The position numbers were made by a program, and so were the translations under genes. A stretch of 64,000 bases of DNA from Aristolochia californica (taxonomy: Eukaryota > Streptophyta > Magnoliopsida > Piperales > Aristolochiaceae): assembly GCA_029961685.1 (NCBI GenBank), contig JARWKL010000004.1, forward strand, positions 22,077,610 to 22,141,609. The letters are read 5' to 3'. Below, one piece after another: positions 22,890 to 33,539 of the stretch. Within the stretch, counting starts at the first letter, position 1; every line of letters starts with the position of its first letter. Below the pieces are notes generated by a model, which had not been told where the DNA came from, ran no database searches, and saw only the letters and a program-made list of their open reading frames with translations.

Positions 22890-23378
22890 ATCTTTAATAT
22901 TGAAGGATATACAAATTATGATTGGGCAGGTGATCAGAAAACCAAAAGATCCACGTCGGGTTACTTTACTTTTGTGGAAGGGAATCTGGTCACTTCGAAA
23001 AGCAAAAAACAAAAGGTAGTATCAAGATCAAGTGTTGAAGCTGAATTTCGAGGCATGGCTCATGGTGTATGCAAGTTGTTATGGATAAAGAATATACTGA
23101 GGGACTTAGGGATTGAATATGCCAAATTGATGATTCTTCACTGTGATAACAAGGCAGCCATCGTAATTGCACAGAATCCGGTTCAACATGATCGCACTAA
23201 ACATATTGAAGTTTATCGTCATTTCATCAAGGAGAACTTCGATGCAAAGATCATACAATTCCGCTTCATTCAATCTGAGACTCAGCTAGCTGATAAGCTC
23301 ACGAAGGTAGTATCAGGGAAGGCATTTCATGGTATAATTGGCAAGTTGGGCATGACCGATATCTATGCACCAACTTGA
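22890..23378 (+). pseudogene. copia RNase H of K
   Basis: KRSTSGYFTFVEGNLVTSKS, SRSSVEAEFRGMAHGVCKLL, LHCDNKAAIVIAQNPVQHDR, TKHIEVYRHFIKE and TQLADKLTKV. The last 134 residues are one open frame, ending TGA at 23376-23378, eight bases before the LTR-side purine tract. Confidence 0.8.
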
Positions 23379-23385
23379 GGGGGAG

Positions 23386-23606
23386 TGTTTGCAAGTCTAT
23401 AATGAGCTAGTTGTAAATTGATTAATGTGATTGTAGGAAATGGATTGTTTCCTTAATCCTGTAATTTTATTCCTTGATTTTAGGATCTAAATTGATCCTA
23501 AAATCAACATGTAATGTATTATAAATTTCCTCCATCTTGGAGAAGAATACATCATTGGAAAATCATTCTTTGAGTCCCTATTATTGTTTTCGGTTTCTCT
23601 GTTTCA
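23386..23606 (+). repeat. 3' LTR of K (221 bp)
   Basis: Begins TGTTTGCAAGTCTATAATG after the tract TTGAGGGGGAG and ends CTGTTTCA. A TATA-like ATTATAAATTTCC lies at about 23519-23531. Short for a copia LTR. Confidence 0.75.
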
Positions 23607-24450
23607 TAGAGGTGGAACTCCATGCACCTACTGATTAGGGACGAGCAATGAATTTAGCTCGGTCAATGGAAGCAAAACACCAGATTCAGCATAAGAGGAA
23701 GGGCTGGCTAGGGGGAGTATTAGTGCCCCAGGGTGGCAAGAGGGGAGGACTTATTAGCCTCCGGTGACAGGGCCACTAGTGCCACCACCCAAATATATGC
23801 TTGGACATCCTGTGACAGCATCCCCTAAAAGCAGCAACCCCCACCCCCATATATCAGAAAACTAGCAGGGTTGGAAACGGCTTACAAACGACCATAGAAC
23901 CTCTGCTATAATTGTGACGAACTTTACTGAGTGGGCCACCAATATAAACGATTTTTTTAGTTGGAATTGGAAGCATAAACTGAGGAAGAAGAACCACCAA
24001 CAGATACTCTAGAGGAGGTCGAACCAGAAATTTCCTTACATGCCATTACCGGACAGAAGTCGGCCAACACCATGCAAGTCAGAGCCAAGGTTATTGATTA
24101 GGAACTAGTGGGATTAGTGGACTCAGGCAGCACACATAACATCTTCAGCATGACCGCTGTGAAACACCCGCGAGTTGGGATCCAACGTCACCCCATTGCC
24201 ACAGTTTCAGTCGCCAATGGTGAGAAGGTTCCGAGCTATGGGGTCAGCCAAGAGGTACACTTTTCCATTTGTAACACTTCCTTTACCACTACATTTTTTG
24301 TCATCCCTCTCTCCGAATTTGATATGGTGCTCAGGGTTAAATGGTTGCAAACTTTAGGCCCTATTTTGTGGGACTTCTCAGCGTTAACAATGAGTTTTGT
24401 ATTGGAAGGCCACCCAGTACTGTTAAGGGGCAGTTATGCTACCGCCGGGC
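23607..24450 (+). pseudogene. gypsy Gag end, zinc knuckle and protease of J
   Basis: Resumes J after K: VELHAPTD, a zinc knuckle (NLCYNCDELY*VGHQYKR), the linker PEISLHAITGQKSANTMQVR and the protease (24108-24450) with LVDSGSTHNIFS, TVSVANGEKVPSYG and FDMVLRVKWLQTLGPILWDF. It parallels 10022-10567 of element I almost block for block. The DSG triad is intact; stops lie upstream. Confidence 0.8.
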
Positions 24451-24796
24451 CCCCTATCCATCTCTCTTGACAACATCAATTCAGCAGAAGGCATCACAGT
24501 GGACCCATCACAACTTGCAGTAATCACCACCTGGCCTCCACAACACACCATTTTGGCTTTACGAGGATTTTTGGGGCTATCGGGCTATTATCAAAAATTT
24601 ATACAGAATTACAGTCCACTAACCAGTCCATTTATCAATCTTCTCCAGCGCCACGCCTTCATCTGGGCGGATGCAGCCACGAAATCCTTCATGACCCTCA
24701 TGCAGGCTCTTGTTTCCACTCTAGCCCTACAATTACCGGACTTAATGCTCTATTTATCAAGCTTGGGGACAAACTCTTTCTCAAGGGGGAGAGTGA
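24450..24796 (+). pseudogene. RT/RNase H stub of J, deletion-joined
   Basis: The frame jumps straight from protease to the end of RT: GITVDPSQLAVITTWPPQH, LRGFLGLSGYYQKFIQNYSP, HAFIWADAATKSF. It then jumps again to the last codons of pol (LGDKLFLKGES) before the 3' LTR. The RT catalytic core, most of RNase H and all of integrase are gone. Two large deletions explain it. Confidence 0.75.
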
Positions 24797-25734
24797 TGTT
24801 ATGAATTTGATAGCGAGCCAGGTAACTTAGAGGCACCGTGGGTACTGCAACTTTTAATTACATTTATGTTTTTATGCTATTGTGGTTTAAATATGCCTCA
24901 GAGGTATTTTTGTAATTTTCGCACTAATTCATGTTCGCGTGAACTATTTGTAAGGCAGAAATGGAAATGAATCGTCAAGACTCATTTTATCTCCAAACAG
25001 GATCTGAGGTCTCCTTCTAGTGCTCAGGGTCGGGAGTTCCCCTTGAGCTCTAGTTATCCCCCCATAATCCTATCTCATTGTGTTAAATCATAAGGTTTCC
25101 TATCGATCTAAGCACTGAACAGAAGCCGAAGCTTCTCTGGTTTTAGTTGCTGCTGTTCGTGGTGTTTCATGGCAGAAACCAGGCTCGGGAAGACGAAGCG
25201 ACATCTCGGGGAGCTGCTGCTGAGGTGGTCGGAGAAAAGCCGGTAGGTAGCTTCCTACAGCAGGCAGAAATGTAGTTGTGTGTTGAGAAGGTCCCTGAGC
25301 ACGACGACAGCAGAGGAGTGCTGTCGGATTTCCACCAGAACAGCAGGGCTCCGTTGAGACATTGAGCCACTGGCGGCCCCTTGCTGTCCGGCCAGCGAGC
25401 ACGACCAAGGTGGAGTTCCCGTTTCCCAGTGACGGCAGGAAGGTAGCCATCCGATCCGGCCAACCTCCAGCGAGCTGCCCTGTCCATATCGACGAGCTAC
25501 GGTGATAACAAAATTTCACGTTTCATTAAGCGACGGCAGCAAGCGACTGATCTGTGGGCCTTCTCTCTCTCAGATACTGTGCTGTCCAGATCTAGCTCAG
25601 CCCAGATCTGTGGGCCCTCTCTCTGACACTGTTGATGTCCAGATCCAGTCCAGATCTGTGGGCCCACTCCCTCACAGCACTGGATCCATACGTCCCTCGC
25701 CGTGATACGCGATCCATGACTCTGGAACCTAACA
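24797..25734 (+). repeat. 3' LTR of J (938 bp)
   Basis: Starts TGTTATGAATTTGATAGCG, ends GGAACCTAACA, and is preceded by the purine tract TCAAGGGGGAGAG. It is uninterrupted, so it shows the state of the LTR before the Mutator-like insertion. Confidence 0.85.
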
Positions 25735-25739
25735 CTTTC

Positions 25740-26487
25740 TTGCTTCCTTCTTCCAAAATCCCCATGTGGTCCCTTTTGCCCCTCAAGAGCCCCTAGCCTA
25801 CTCTCATTTTCCCCTTCATCATCCAATCAAGCCTCCTGCATCAAAACACTCCATTCATACACAAATTCCAACCTTCCAAGACTTCCAACCCTAGTTCCCT
25901 TATTAAAAGCTGAAAAGTTAGGAACTTGAAGAAGTTTCTATAAAAAAAAGGTATGAGAGTAGGACCTTTCCTTCATCAACATTGTTAATACATGAAGAAT
26001 GGAGCTCCAATTACAAGGGTGGTTGCAGCCCAAGAGTCCAACCATGAAAACTCGAGTGATGAAATCTCAATTTTGAAAAATACAAAAATTGACCATCATG
26101 TATCATTATTTTTTAGATGAGAGAATTGGAAGACCTTCTTCCCCTCCTCAACAAGCTATAGATCATTAAGCTTCAACCAAACCTATTTTTGGTAAGTTAT
26201 CTTCCGTTCTACCACCAATCCTTGTTACCCATTCTCTTTGAAATATTCTCCTTCATCACAAATCTTCTACCTTTCATCATCCTCCCCATTACATGACCAC
26301 TCCAACCACACCCTTACCTTCTTATGCCAGACACTATATCCCACTTCCTAGCTCTTGACCACCCTCATGCTATACAATCTATGTCCCATAAACACTTCAC
26401 CCATTTCCCCAACTTACCTTCCTTTGACCACAACTCTCCTCCATGTAAAACAATGAACACAAGAGGAGGATCCATACAAGCCCACAA
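25740..26487. other. Unassigned stretch between J and C
   Basis: C-rich on the plus strand, with many CCTTC, CCAAC and CTTACC motifs, and no credible ORF. No LTR ends were seen. It may be old degraded repeat. Confidence 0.4.
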
Positions 26488-26512
26488 TGTTAGGAATTAG
26501 ATGCTCTAATTC

Positions 26513-26902
26513 TATTGGAAGATAAGTTCAAGCCCACATGACTAAGGAAGGCTCACAAGATGAGCCCAAGCCCATAAGAAATAGGACCCATAATGAATAC
26601 CATGAGCTCACATCCTTATCACATCAGTTGGAAGATCAAGGACTCACAAAAGTATCTTATATTTTGGTCATGTCAAAGAAGAGTTTTAGTTTGAGTTATA
26701 TTTGTCTTTTATCTATATTGAGTTATTTAATTATGTTAGGACTTATCTTTAAGTATTAGAGTTTGGGTGTAATTGGGATAAATGTAGTTTTATTGTAATT
26801 GGACTATACTATCTTCCTCTATTATAAATAGAGGTTCATGTACTCTGATTACAACAAGTTATTGAAGTTAATGAAGTATTTCACTTTTTCATAAATTCAA
26901 CA
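26513..26902 (+). repeat. 5' LTR of G (390 bp)
   Basis: Starts TATTGGAAGATAAG (TG mutated to TA) and ends AAATTCAACA. TATA-like TATAAATAGAGG near 26823. About 40 bp shorter than the 3' copy. Confidence 0.85.
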
Positions 26903-27119
26903 TGGTATTAGAGCAGGTTCTGTGATTTGACTTGGTCAACTCATGGAGGTAATGTGATCCTTTTCTCTAAACCCTGAACCCTAAGTGTAGGTTCGTAGTT
27001 ATTTTTTTCAGTCCCTATACTTATAGTTTTCTTTGCATTGTTTTTCCTCCATACATATTTTTTTCATATCACAGATTATATATTGACGGAAATATATTTG
27101 AGTCTACTTTCCAAAGAAA

Positions 27120-27450
27120 AATGATTTGTTCCAATCAGAGTTATCTACATAGAGATATTGATATTTTAATGAGCGAAGGTCAAATTGCAAAAAGGTTCGA
27201 GCAGTAGCAGCAATCTTAAGATTCTGAGGTATTTTTTGCTATCAAGAACTAGACTTTAAATGGAGAAATATATATCAAAATAAATATATGTAATTCTATT
27301 AATTTACCTATTCAAACAATTTTTTATCTGAGTTATCTACAAAGAGAAATTGATATTTGAAGCAGCAAAGGTCAGATTGAAAAAGAGGTTCAAGTGGTAG
27401 CAAAAAACCTCAACTTCTGAGGTATTTTATGCTATCAATAAAGAGATTTT
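27120..27450 (+). repeat. Repeated leader blocks of G
   Basis: Two copies of a roughly 110-bp block: (T)TATCTACA.AGAGA.ATTGATATTT, a CAAAGGTCAGATTGAAAAAG-like part, GGTTC.AG..GTAGCA and TCTGAGGTATTTT.TGCTATCAA. The same block, reversed, occurs in F at about 59455-59550 and 59630-59750. Confidence 0.7.
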
Positions 27451-28269
27451 ATATGAAGAATTATAAATCAAAAGAAATATACTTAAGTCTAGTTTCTTAC
27501 CTATTTAACTAATTCTTGTTATTATTTTTTTATAAGGAGATATTGTTCTTGGAAGTATCAATGGTCATTCAGGAAAAAAACGAGAAACAATACTTAGATC
27601 GGCCAGATGACAGAGACCGAAATCTATCAGATTATTTATCTTCTGATAATTATATTTTATGGAGAGAACTTATACTTGGATGAAATTTATTTAAGTTTAA
27701 TTTCATAATGAGAAAATTTCATATTAATATGATCTATATTTAAAGAAATATTCTCATTGGAAAAATCAAAGGTCATGTTGGTATTCTATTACATTGACAA
27801 TCCGAATTTAAGCCAATTGTTTTGTGTCACTTTTTGAGTTGATATATCAGGAAAATATCTCACTTCTCCCTGGTTTGAGGACTTATTTATATATCTCTTT
27901 TATTTGGGCTTAGTGCTACATCTATGATATTTGGTTCAAGCTGGGATCACTACCATTACTTCCCAGCTTGAGGGGGAGAAGTAGAAGTACAAGAAAGGGG
28001 TATTTTATTCCTTATGTTGTGGATAAGTTTATGTTACCAAAATATTCAAGAAAGGGGTGCACAAAAGATGAAGTTTGTGCATCTAAGAAGAAATTTTTAT
28101 ATCGGATTATTTCATGGGTTCTTTTACAAAGTTTATTATTTGGTTCGTGTTATATGTGTTGGAAGATGGTTGTGTTATATACAATTGTTGCTATTATGTC
28201 TCTTTGGGGACATTATTATTGAAGAAGAGGTGGCCTCATATCATCATTTATTTTACCTCGTAAAAAAAT

Positions 28270-28470
28270 CACTATTGGGAAACCATGATGGAGGATACCC
28301 TATCAAAAAATATCACGGTTGGGAAACCATGATGGGCCTTGTAAAAAAAAATCACGATTGGGAAACCATGATGGGGGATACCCTGTCAAAAAAAATCACG
28401 ATTGGGAAACTATGACGGAGGATACCCTGTCAAAAAAATATCACGGTTGGGAAACCATAACGGAGGAACT
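28270..28470 (+). repeat. Tandem array in G (about 5 units of 40-50 bp)
   Basis: Unit core TTGGGAAACCATGATGGAGG followed by ATACCCTGTCAAAAAAA and ATCACG. Five units, with indels. The reverse complement of the same unit makes up the array in F (58295-58625). Confidence 0.8.
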
Positions 28471-28797
28471 TATTATTACATATATGTTATCCCCCCCTAT
28501 AATGATTTTTATGACTCCTACCATTTGAGAGTCGTTGTCCTGTGGAGGGACATGGTAGTGGACACTTCAGAGTAATGCCGATAGACACACTACCGGCTAG
28601 GAGTGATTTTTACTCTCACGTATATTATTCCAATAGGGCCTCATGGAAGGACGCAATAGCGTGAGGGGGAATGTTGGAGGATGAAAGTATATTGGAAGAT
28701 GTGATATTTTATACAAAAATATTCTATACATTATTTTCAGTAAGTTGGGAGTTCATGTTGTTCTCTCACCCCCAGCTTGAGGGGAAGTGTTGGAATA

Positions 28798-29228
28798 TAA
28801 GCTCAAGTCCACACGACCAAGGAAGACCGACATATGAAAGATTATGATAAGATGGGCCACACGACCAAGGAAGGCCCACTAGATGGGCCCAAGCCCATAA
28901 GAAGTAGGACCCACAATGATTACATTGAGCTAGCATCCTTATCACATCAGTTGGAAGATCAAGAAGGACTCACAAAAGTATCTTATATTATGGTCATGTC
29001 AAAGAAGAGTTTTAGTTTGAGTTATCTTTGTCTTTTACCTACATTGAGTTATTTAATTATGTTAGGACTTATCTTTAAGTGTTAGAGTTTGGGTGTAATT
29101 GGGACAAGAGTAGTTTTATTGTAATTGGACTCCACGACCTTCCTCTATTATAAATTGAGGTCCATGTACTCTGATTACAACAAGTTATTGAAGTCAATGA
29201 AGTATTTCTATTTTCCATAAATTCAACA
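28798..29228 (+). repeat. 3' LTR of G (431 bp)
   Basis: Follows the purine tract CAGCTTGAGGGGAAG, starts TGTTGGAATATAAGC and ends AAATTCAACA. Confidence 0.85.
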
Positions 29229-29724
29229 AATTCAAAACTAACAAAAGGAATAATAATAAATGTAGAAGAAAGAAAATTAAGCAATGAAAAATAACAACAA
29301 GATTTATATAAGTTCGCCTCAAGGTGAGACTATGTCTTGTCTTCTTTTGTAGGAGTAATCCACTATGAAGATGAAATAGTTTACAAAGATAAACCACACA
29401 CACTTACAAGTGCTTTTTCTTTAACCTCTCAAGTTGCAAATCTATATACTCCTTGAGATGATGATACTCATCAAGGTGATAAAACCCTAACAATGATGGC
29501 CCCATATATAAAGAGAAAATTAAGACAACCCGATTACAAGTGTGAAATCCCCACACTACACTTAATGACACAACAATTAATATATCGTGGACCCACCAGG
29601 GTCTCCACCTCCAAACTGCCTGGAGGTGGTCTTCTTGCCCCCTTCCAACCCCAACAGTGACCTTACCGCAAAGGTCAACTCGATTCTGAGGGTAAGATGT
29701 TAATTAGGTTCCACAACTTTACAA

Positions 29725-30234
29725 TCTCCCACTTTGAGAGAAGTCCAATTGAAGTTGAACAAAACTTCAGTTTCTCAATCATAACAGTCTTTGTCAACAT
29801 ATCAGTCGGATTCTGACTTTCTTGAATCTTCTCAAGTTCTAGGACTCCATCCTTCAAAGTCGATATGATAAAGTGATAACACACCCGTATGTGCTTTTTA
29901 TTGACATAATAAATAGGATTTTTTGCTAAATGAATAGCACTCTGACTGTCACCATGCAACACATTCTTCCCATGCTTGAGATCCAATTCTTCCCAGAAGG
30001 ACTGCAGCCATACCATCTCTTTGCTGGCTTCAGTCACGGTGACATAGTTTTCTTCAGTAGTGGAAAGAGCAACTATCTTTTCCAACATAGAGACCCGACT
30101 AACTGTTGTATGACCCACTGTGTATACATATCCAGTGGTACTCTTCCTGTCATTAATGTCTCCAACCATGTCAGCATCTACATAGCCTTGTAATTCCAAG
30201 TCTGTCTTTTTGAAACATAAGGCTTGTCGAATTT
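29725..30234 (-). pseudogene. copia RNase H of C
   Basis: One long minus-strand frame: ALCFKKTD then LELQGYVDADMVGDINDRKS, TTGYVYTVGHTTVSR, IVALSTTEENYVTVTEASKE, VLHGDSQSAIHLAKNP, QNPTDMLTKTV. It is almost intact (174 residues from 30199). It ends beside the 3' LTR purine tract (ACTTCTCTCAAAGTGGGAGA on the minus strand). Element B cuts it from its RT at AGGCT. Confidence 0.85.
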
Positions 30235-30612
30235 AGGATCTCGTGAAAGGAACTTTAGATCAACGAGGAAGAAGAAGAAGAAGAGAGAAGGAGAGGCGAA
30301 GAAGAAGAAAATGGAAGGAGAGAGTTTGGATTAAGGGAGAAGAGGTTTGCGTCAAAGTGAAAATTAAGGCTGGACGAATTTGTGGAAAGAGAGGAGAGTG
30401 CTTCAATGCTCTACCTCTTAGCCAATGCCTTTATTTATAGTCTTTACAATGCCCTTAGGGCTACAACTTGATGAAATAAAAGACATAAAAAAAACACATA
30501 TTTACACCTCTATGCCATCTTTAAGTGAAGTATCATAATTCACACATGTGCAACTCCTTTATCGTGTGAGTTTTTTGCCTTGAGTTTGTGGGCTTGAGCT
30601 CATCTTCCAACA
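30235..30612 (-). repeat. 3' LTR of B (378 bp)
   Basis: On the minus strand it starts TGTTGGAAGATGAGCTC and ends CTAAATTCGACA. Includes a GAAGAAGAAG-rich stretch (plus strand 30263-30310) and TATAAATAAAGG (minus, near 30429-30440). Confidence 0.85.
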
Positions 30613-30619
30613 CTCCCCC

Positions 30620-31220
30620 TCAAACTGGAGGAGAAAAGACATCATAAATACCCAGCTTGCCACATATAAACGATAGGATTTTAGATGTAACGGGTTTAGT
30701 GAGAATATCAACTACTTGCTCTTACACATGTTTGAGAGAGATTATTCCTGCTTGAAACTTCTCCTATATAAAATGACAATCCGCCTCAATATGTTTAGTT
30801 CTTTCATGAAAAACTGGATTTGAAGTAATATGAATGGCTGTTTGATTATCACAATACAGACCCATGGACCCTTTTTTATAAAAACCTAATTTGGTAAGAA
30901 GGTATGGGCCATAGCTCTGTATTCTGCTTCGATGCTAGATCTTGCAACCACATTTTGCATCTTACTTTTCCATGTAACCAAGTTTCCTCCAACTAGAGTA
31001 CAATATCATGATGTAGATTTTCTATCATCAGGTGATCCAGCCCAATCTGCATCTGAGAACCCTTATATGTTGAAGTGCCTATGTTTTTTATACATCAATC
31101 CTCTTCCTGGAGCTCCTTTTAGGTAACATAATATTCTCTCTAAAGCCTGCTAGTGTATAATTTGTGGTTTGTGCATGAATTGACTCACCATACTTACAAC
31201 ATATGATATGTCTGACCTAG
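30620..31220 (-). pseudogene. copia RNase H of B
   Basis: Blocks [43 protein letters not shown] and EQVVDILTKPV run to FSPPV beside the purine tract, with stops between. Upstream lie degraded pieces of the [24 protein letters not shown] motif. Related to the better copy in D (42930-43330). Confidence 0.75.
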
Positions 31221-31975
31221 TTACCGTGAGTTAAATCTATTTCCCACGAGTCTTTGATATTTGCTAATATCAATATCTTCTTCATTTGTGGCACATAATT
31301 TTACATTTGTATCCATAGGTGTGTTGACTGGTCTACAACCCTTCATTCTTGTTTCTTCAAGGAGATCCAAGATATAATTCCTTTGAGACAATATTATCCC
31401 ATGTTTGGATTGAAGAACTTCTATACCCAAAAAATATTTAAGCATACCAAGATCTTTAGTCTTGAATTTCTGACATAACATCTTTTTCACCTCTTATATG
31501 CTAAGAGAATCATCACCGGTTAAGATAATATCATCCACATATACGGCCAATAATATGTTCCTTTGACAGTATCTTTATAATATACGGAATGATCTATCGA
31601 GCACCGATGAAAACCAAACTGTAGAAGTGTTTGACTAAATTTATCAAACCAAGCCCAAGGGGATAGCTTAAACCCATATAAAGATTTTTTTAACCGGCAT
31701 ACTGACTCCCCTTCAACCACATAACCAAATGGTTGAATCATATAAATTTCCTCACTTATATCACCATTTAAAAAAAATATTTTTAACATCCAATTGATAG
31801 ACAGGCCATGATGAGTTAGCAGCAATAGATAAGATGATGCGTACTGAATTCAATTTTGAAAAAGGAGAGAAGGTCTCCTCATAATCTATCCCATACCATT
31901 GTGTATAGCCCTTAGCAATGAGTCAAGCTTTAAGACAAGCAATCGATCCATCCGGATTATGTTTTACCGAAAAAA
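31221..31975 (-). pseudogene. copia reverse transcriptase of B
   Basis: [56 protein letters not shown] and FLGIEVLQSKHGIILSQRNY. The YVDD motif is present only out of frame (a one-base slip near 31535). The N-terminal part and the integrase C-terminus are joined by a deletion near 31975. Confidence 0.8.
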
Positions 31976-31999
31976 CCCGTGTACAAGCGGACAAGGAGT

Positions 32000-32990
32000 G
32001 GTAGAAGGACAAGTCCATCCTGGAGGAGCATCATGGGAGGAGTAGAAGGATGTGTCCTCAAAGAAAGTCACATCCCTAGAGATAAGCATCCTCTAAAGGG
32101 TAGGATTGTAACAGACATAACCTTTCTTGGTGCGAGAGTATCCCAAAAAAATGCACCTCATACACCGTGGATCAAGTTTATTTTTATGTGGAGATGTAAC
32201 ATGAACAAAACACGTACATCCAAATACTTTCAAAGGAAGCAAAAATGGATTTTCACCATTAAATAACTAAGAGTAAGGTGTTTTATGATGAAGAACTGAT
32301 GAAGGTAACCTATTAATAAGAAAACATGTTGTAAGTATAGCATGAGGCCAATAGAAATAAGGTACCTTCATGGAGTAGAGGAGGCCCCGAGCAACTTCAA
32401 GAAGATGACGATTCTTCCTTTCAACAACACCATTTTGTTGAGGAGTATAGGCACATGATGTTTGATGAATAAGCCCATTACTCTCACAAAATGATTTGAA
32501 TTCATTAGACAAGTATTCCTTAGCATTATCAGATCTAAGGATATGAATTTTCTTCCCAAATATTGTCAAGACCATAGCATGAAAATTTTTAAACAAAGGA
32601 AGAATTTCTGAACACTCTTTAAATAAATATAACTAAGTCACACAGGTAAAATCATCAACAAAAATGACAAAGTATTTAACTTGGGAAATATTTGAGACAC
32701 ATAAAGGTCCCCATACATCAAAATGTATTAGCTCAAAAGGAGCAGTACTTGTAGTTGTAAGATGAGGAGAATATGTACTCCTAATATGTTTACTTCATCG
32801 ACAAACCTCACAACTGAAATTAGAAAGTTCTTTTAAGGACAGAAGCAAAGAATAAAGTGAATGGGTAGACGGATAACAAATCGATTGTGCCAAAGTTGGG
32901 TTCAGATGTAATGGATGATAATGCAGCTAATGGTGGAAGAGTGAAGTAGTAAAAACCCTCCTTTTCATGGCTACCACCAATCACCTGCTT
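32000..32990 (-). pseudogene. copia integrase of B
   Basis: Core blocks on the minus strand: LRSDNAKEYLSNEFKSFCES, GLIHQTSCAYTPQQNGVVER, KNRHLLEVARGLLYSMKVPY, FYWPHAILTTCFLINRLPSS, in an open frame 32267-32596. The preceding core (HFDVWGPLCVSNISQVKYFV-like) at 32620-32790 carries stops. The pre-integrase block lies near 32880-32990. Confidence 0.8.
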
Positions 32991-33002
32991 CGTAGTGAGA
33001 TC

Positions 33003-33539
33003 CTAAAATACACAAGAAGACGGTGAGAAGGTGATAGAGCAATTTAATTGTTTGGTTAATTTACTAACCGAGAGCAAATTTAAAGAAAATTGAGGGACAA
33101 ACAAAATATCTTGAAGGGGAATAGATGAGGTAAGAGAGGAGGAACCTTTGCCAAGGACCTTGGTTTGGGTGCCATTAGCAATAGTAACGAATTTTTGAGG
33201 ATAACAAGGAGATAAGGACTGCAACAAGTGTTTGTTACCTGATAGATGTTTGGAGGCCCCGGAGTCGATGATCCAAGAGGAAGAGGAAGAAGAGGAAGAA
33301 GAGGAAGAAAGCATACCCGATGCAATACTAGTAGCAACAGTAGATGATGAGGGAATAGAGGATTCCATGAAGGACTTCATTTTCTGAAATGCAACATAGT
33401 CTTCAGCAGAAAGAGTCACATTTTCGAAGGATGATTCAGCCTTATCTTCATGTTTCTCAATGCTAATAGAGACTGGGTTAGTCATGGCCCAATCAGGCTG
33501 GCCATGAAGTTTCCAACATGTTGTGGTTCTGACCACCAC
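33003..33539 (-). pseudogene. copia protease region of B
   Basis: A 178-residue frame: a PDWAMTNPVSISIEKHEDKA linker, a serine run, WIIDSGASKHLSGNKHLLQS (DSG intact), FVTIANGTQTKVLGKGSSS, LFVPQFSLNLLSVSKLTKQL, FSPSSCVF. It ends at a stop before the pre-integrase domain. Close to 45750-46181 in D. Confidence 0.8.

Larger units (their letters stand above)
18565..23606 (+). mobile_element. Ty1/copia element K, lacking its 5' LTR
   Basis: A copia leader, gag, protease, integrase, RT and RNase H are followed by a purine tract (TTGAGGGGGAG) and a 3' LTR at 23386-23606. No matching 5' LTR or primer site exists at the left. About 83 bp of J gag stands on both sides (18479-18563 and 23608-23690), far longer than a copia target duplication. 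K therefore seems to have reached this state by recombination after insertion. Confidence 0.75.
15113..25734 (+). mobile_element. Ty3/gypsy element J, with nested insertions
   Basis: 5' LTR 15113-17816 (enlarged by the Mutator-like element), primer site 17820, gag from 17840, copia element K lodged in gag, the remaining gag-protease at 23607-24450, a short RT/RNase H piece, then the 3' LTR 24797-25734. Flanks CCTTC (15108-15112) and CTTTC (25735-25739) agree at 4 of 5 bases and are the likely target duplication. Most of RT, all of integrase and most of RNase H are deleted. Confidence 0.8.
26513..29228 (+). mobile_element. Non-coding LTR retrotransposon G (2.7 kb)
   Basis: LTRs lie at 26513-26902 and 28798-29228, with primer site TGGTATTAGAGCA at 26903 and a perfect 5-bp target duplication AATTC (26508-26512 and 29229-29233). 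The 1.9-kb internal region has no gag or pol. It holds two related leader blocks (about 27120-27260 and 27330-27440), a tandem array (28270-28470) and a conserved block before the purine tract (28520-28680). It must depend on enzymes from another element. F (57497-60416) is its sister. Confidence 0.85.
26488..29724 (-). repeat. 3' LTR of C, interrupted by G
   Basis: On the minus strand it starts TGTAAAGTTGTGGAACC and ends CTAATTCCTAACA. Element G sits 25 bp from its end, at AATTC. Without G it is about 516 bp. That is about 100 bp longer than the 5' copy, which lacks the segment matching 29582-29685. Confidence 0.8.

Noticed and set aside
25100..25826. Minus-strand ORFs of 106-139 codons in the J 3' LTR
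   Set aside because: They lie wholly in LTR sequence, are broken in the 5' LTR copy (17084-17518 holds only a related, different frame) and match no family.
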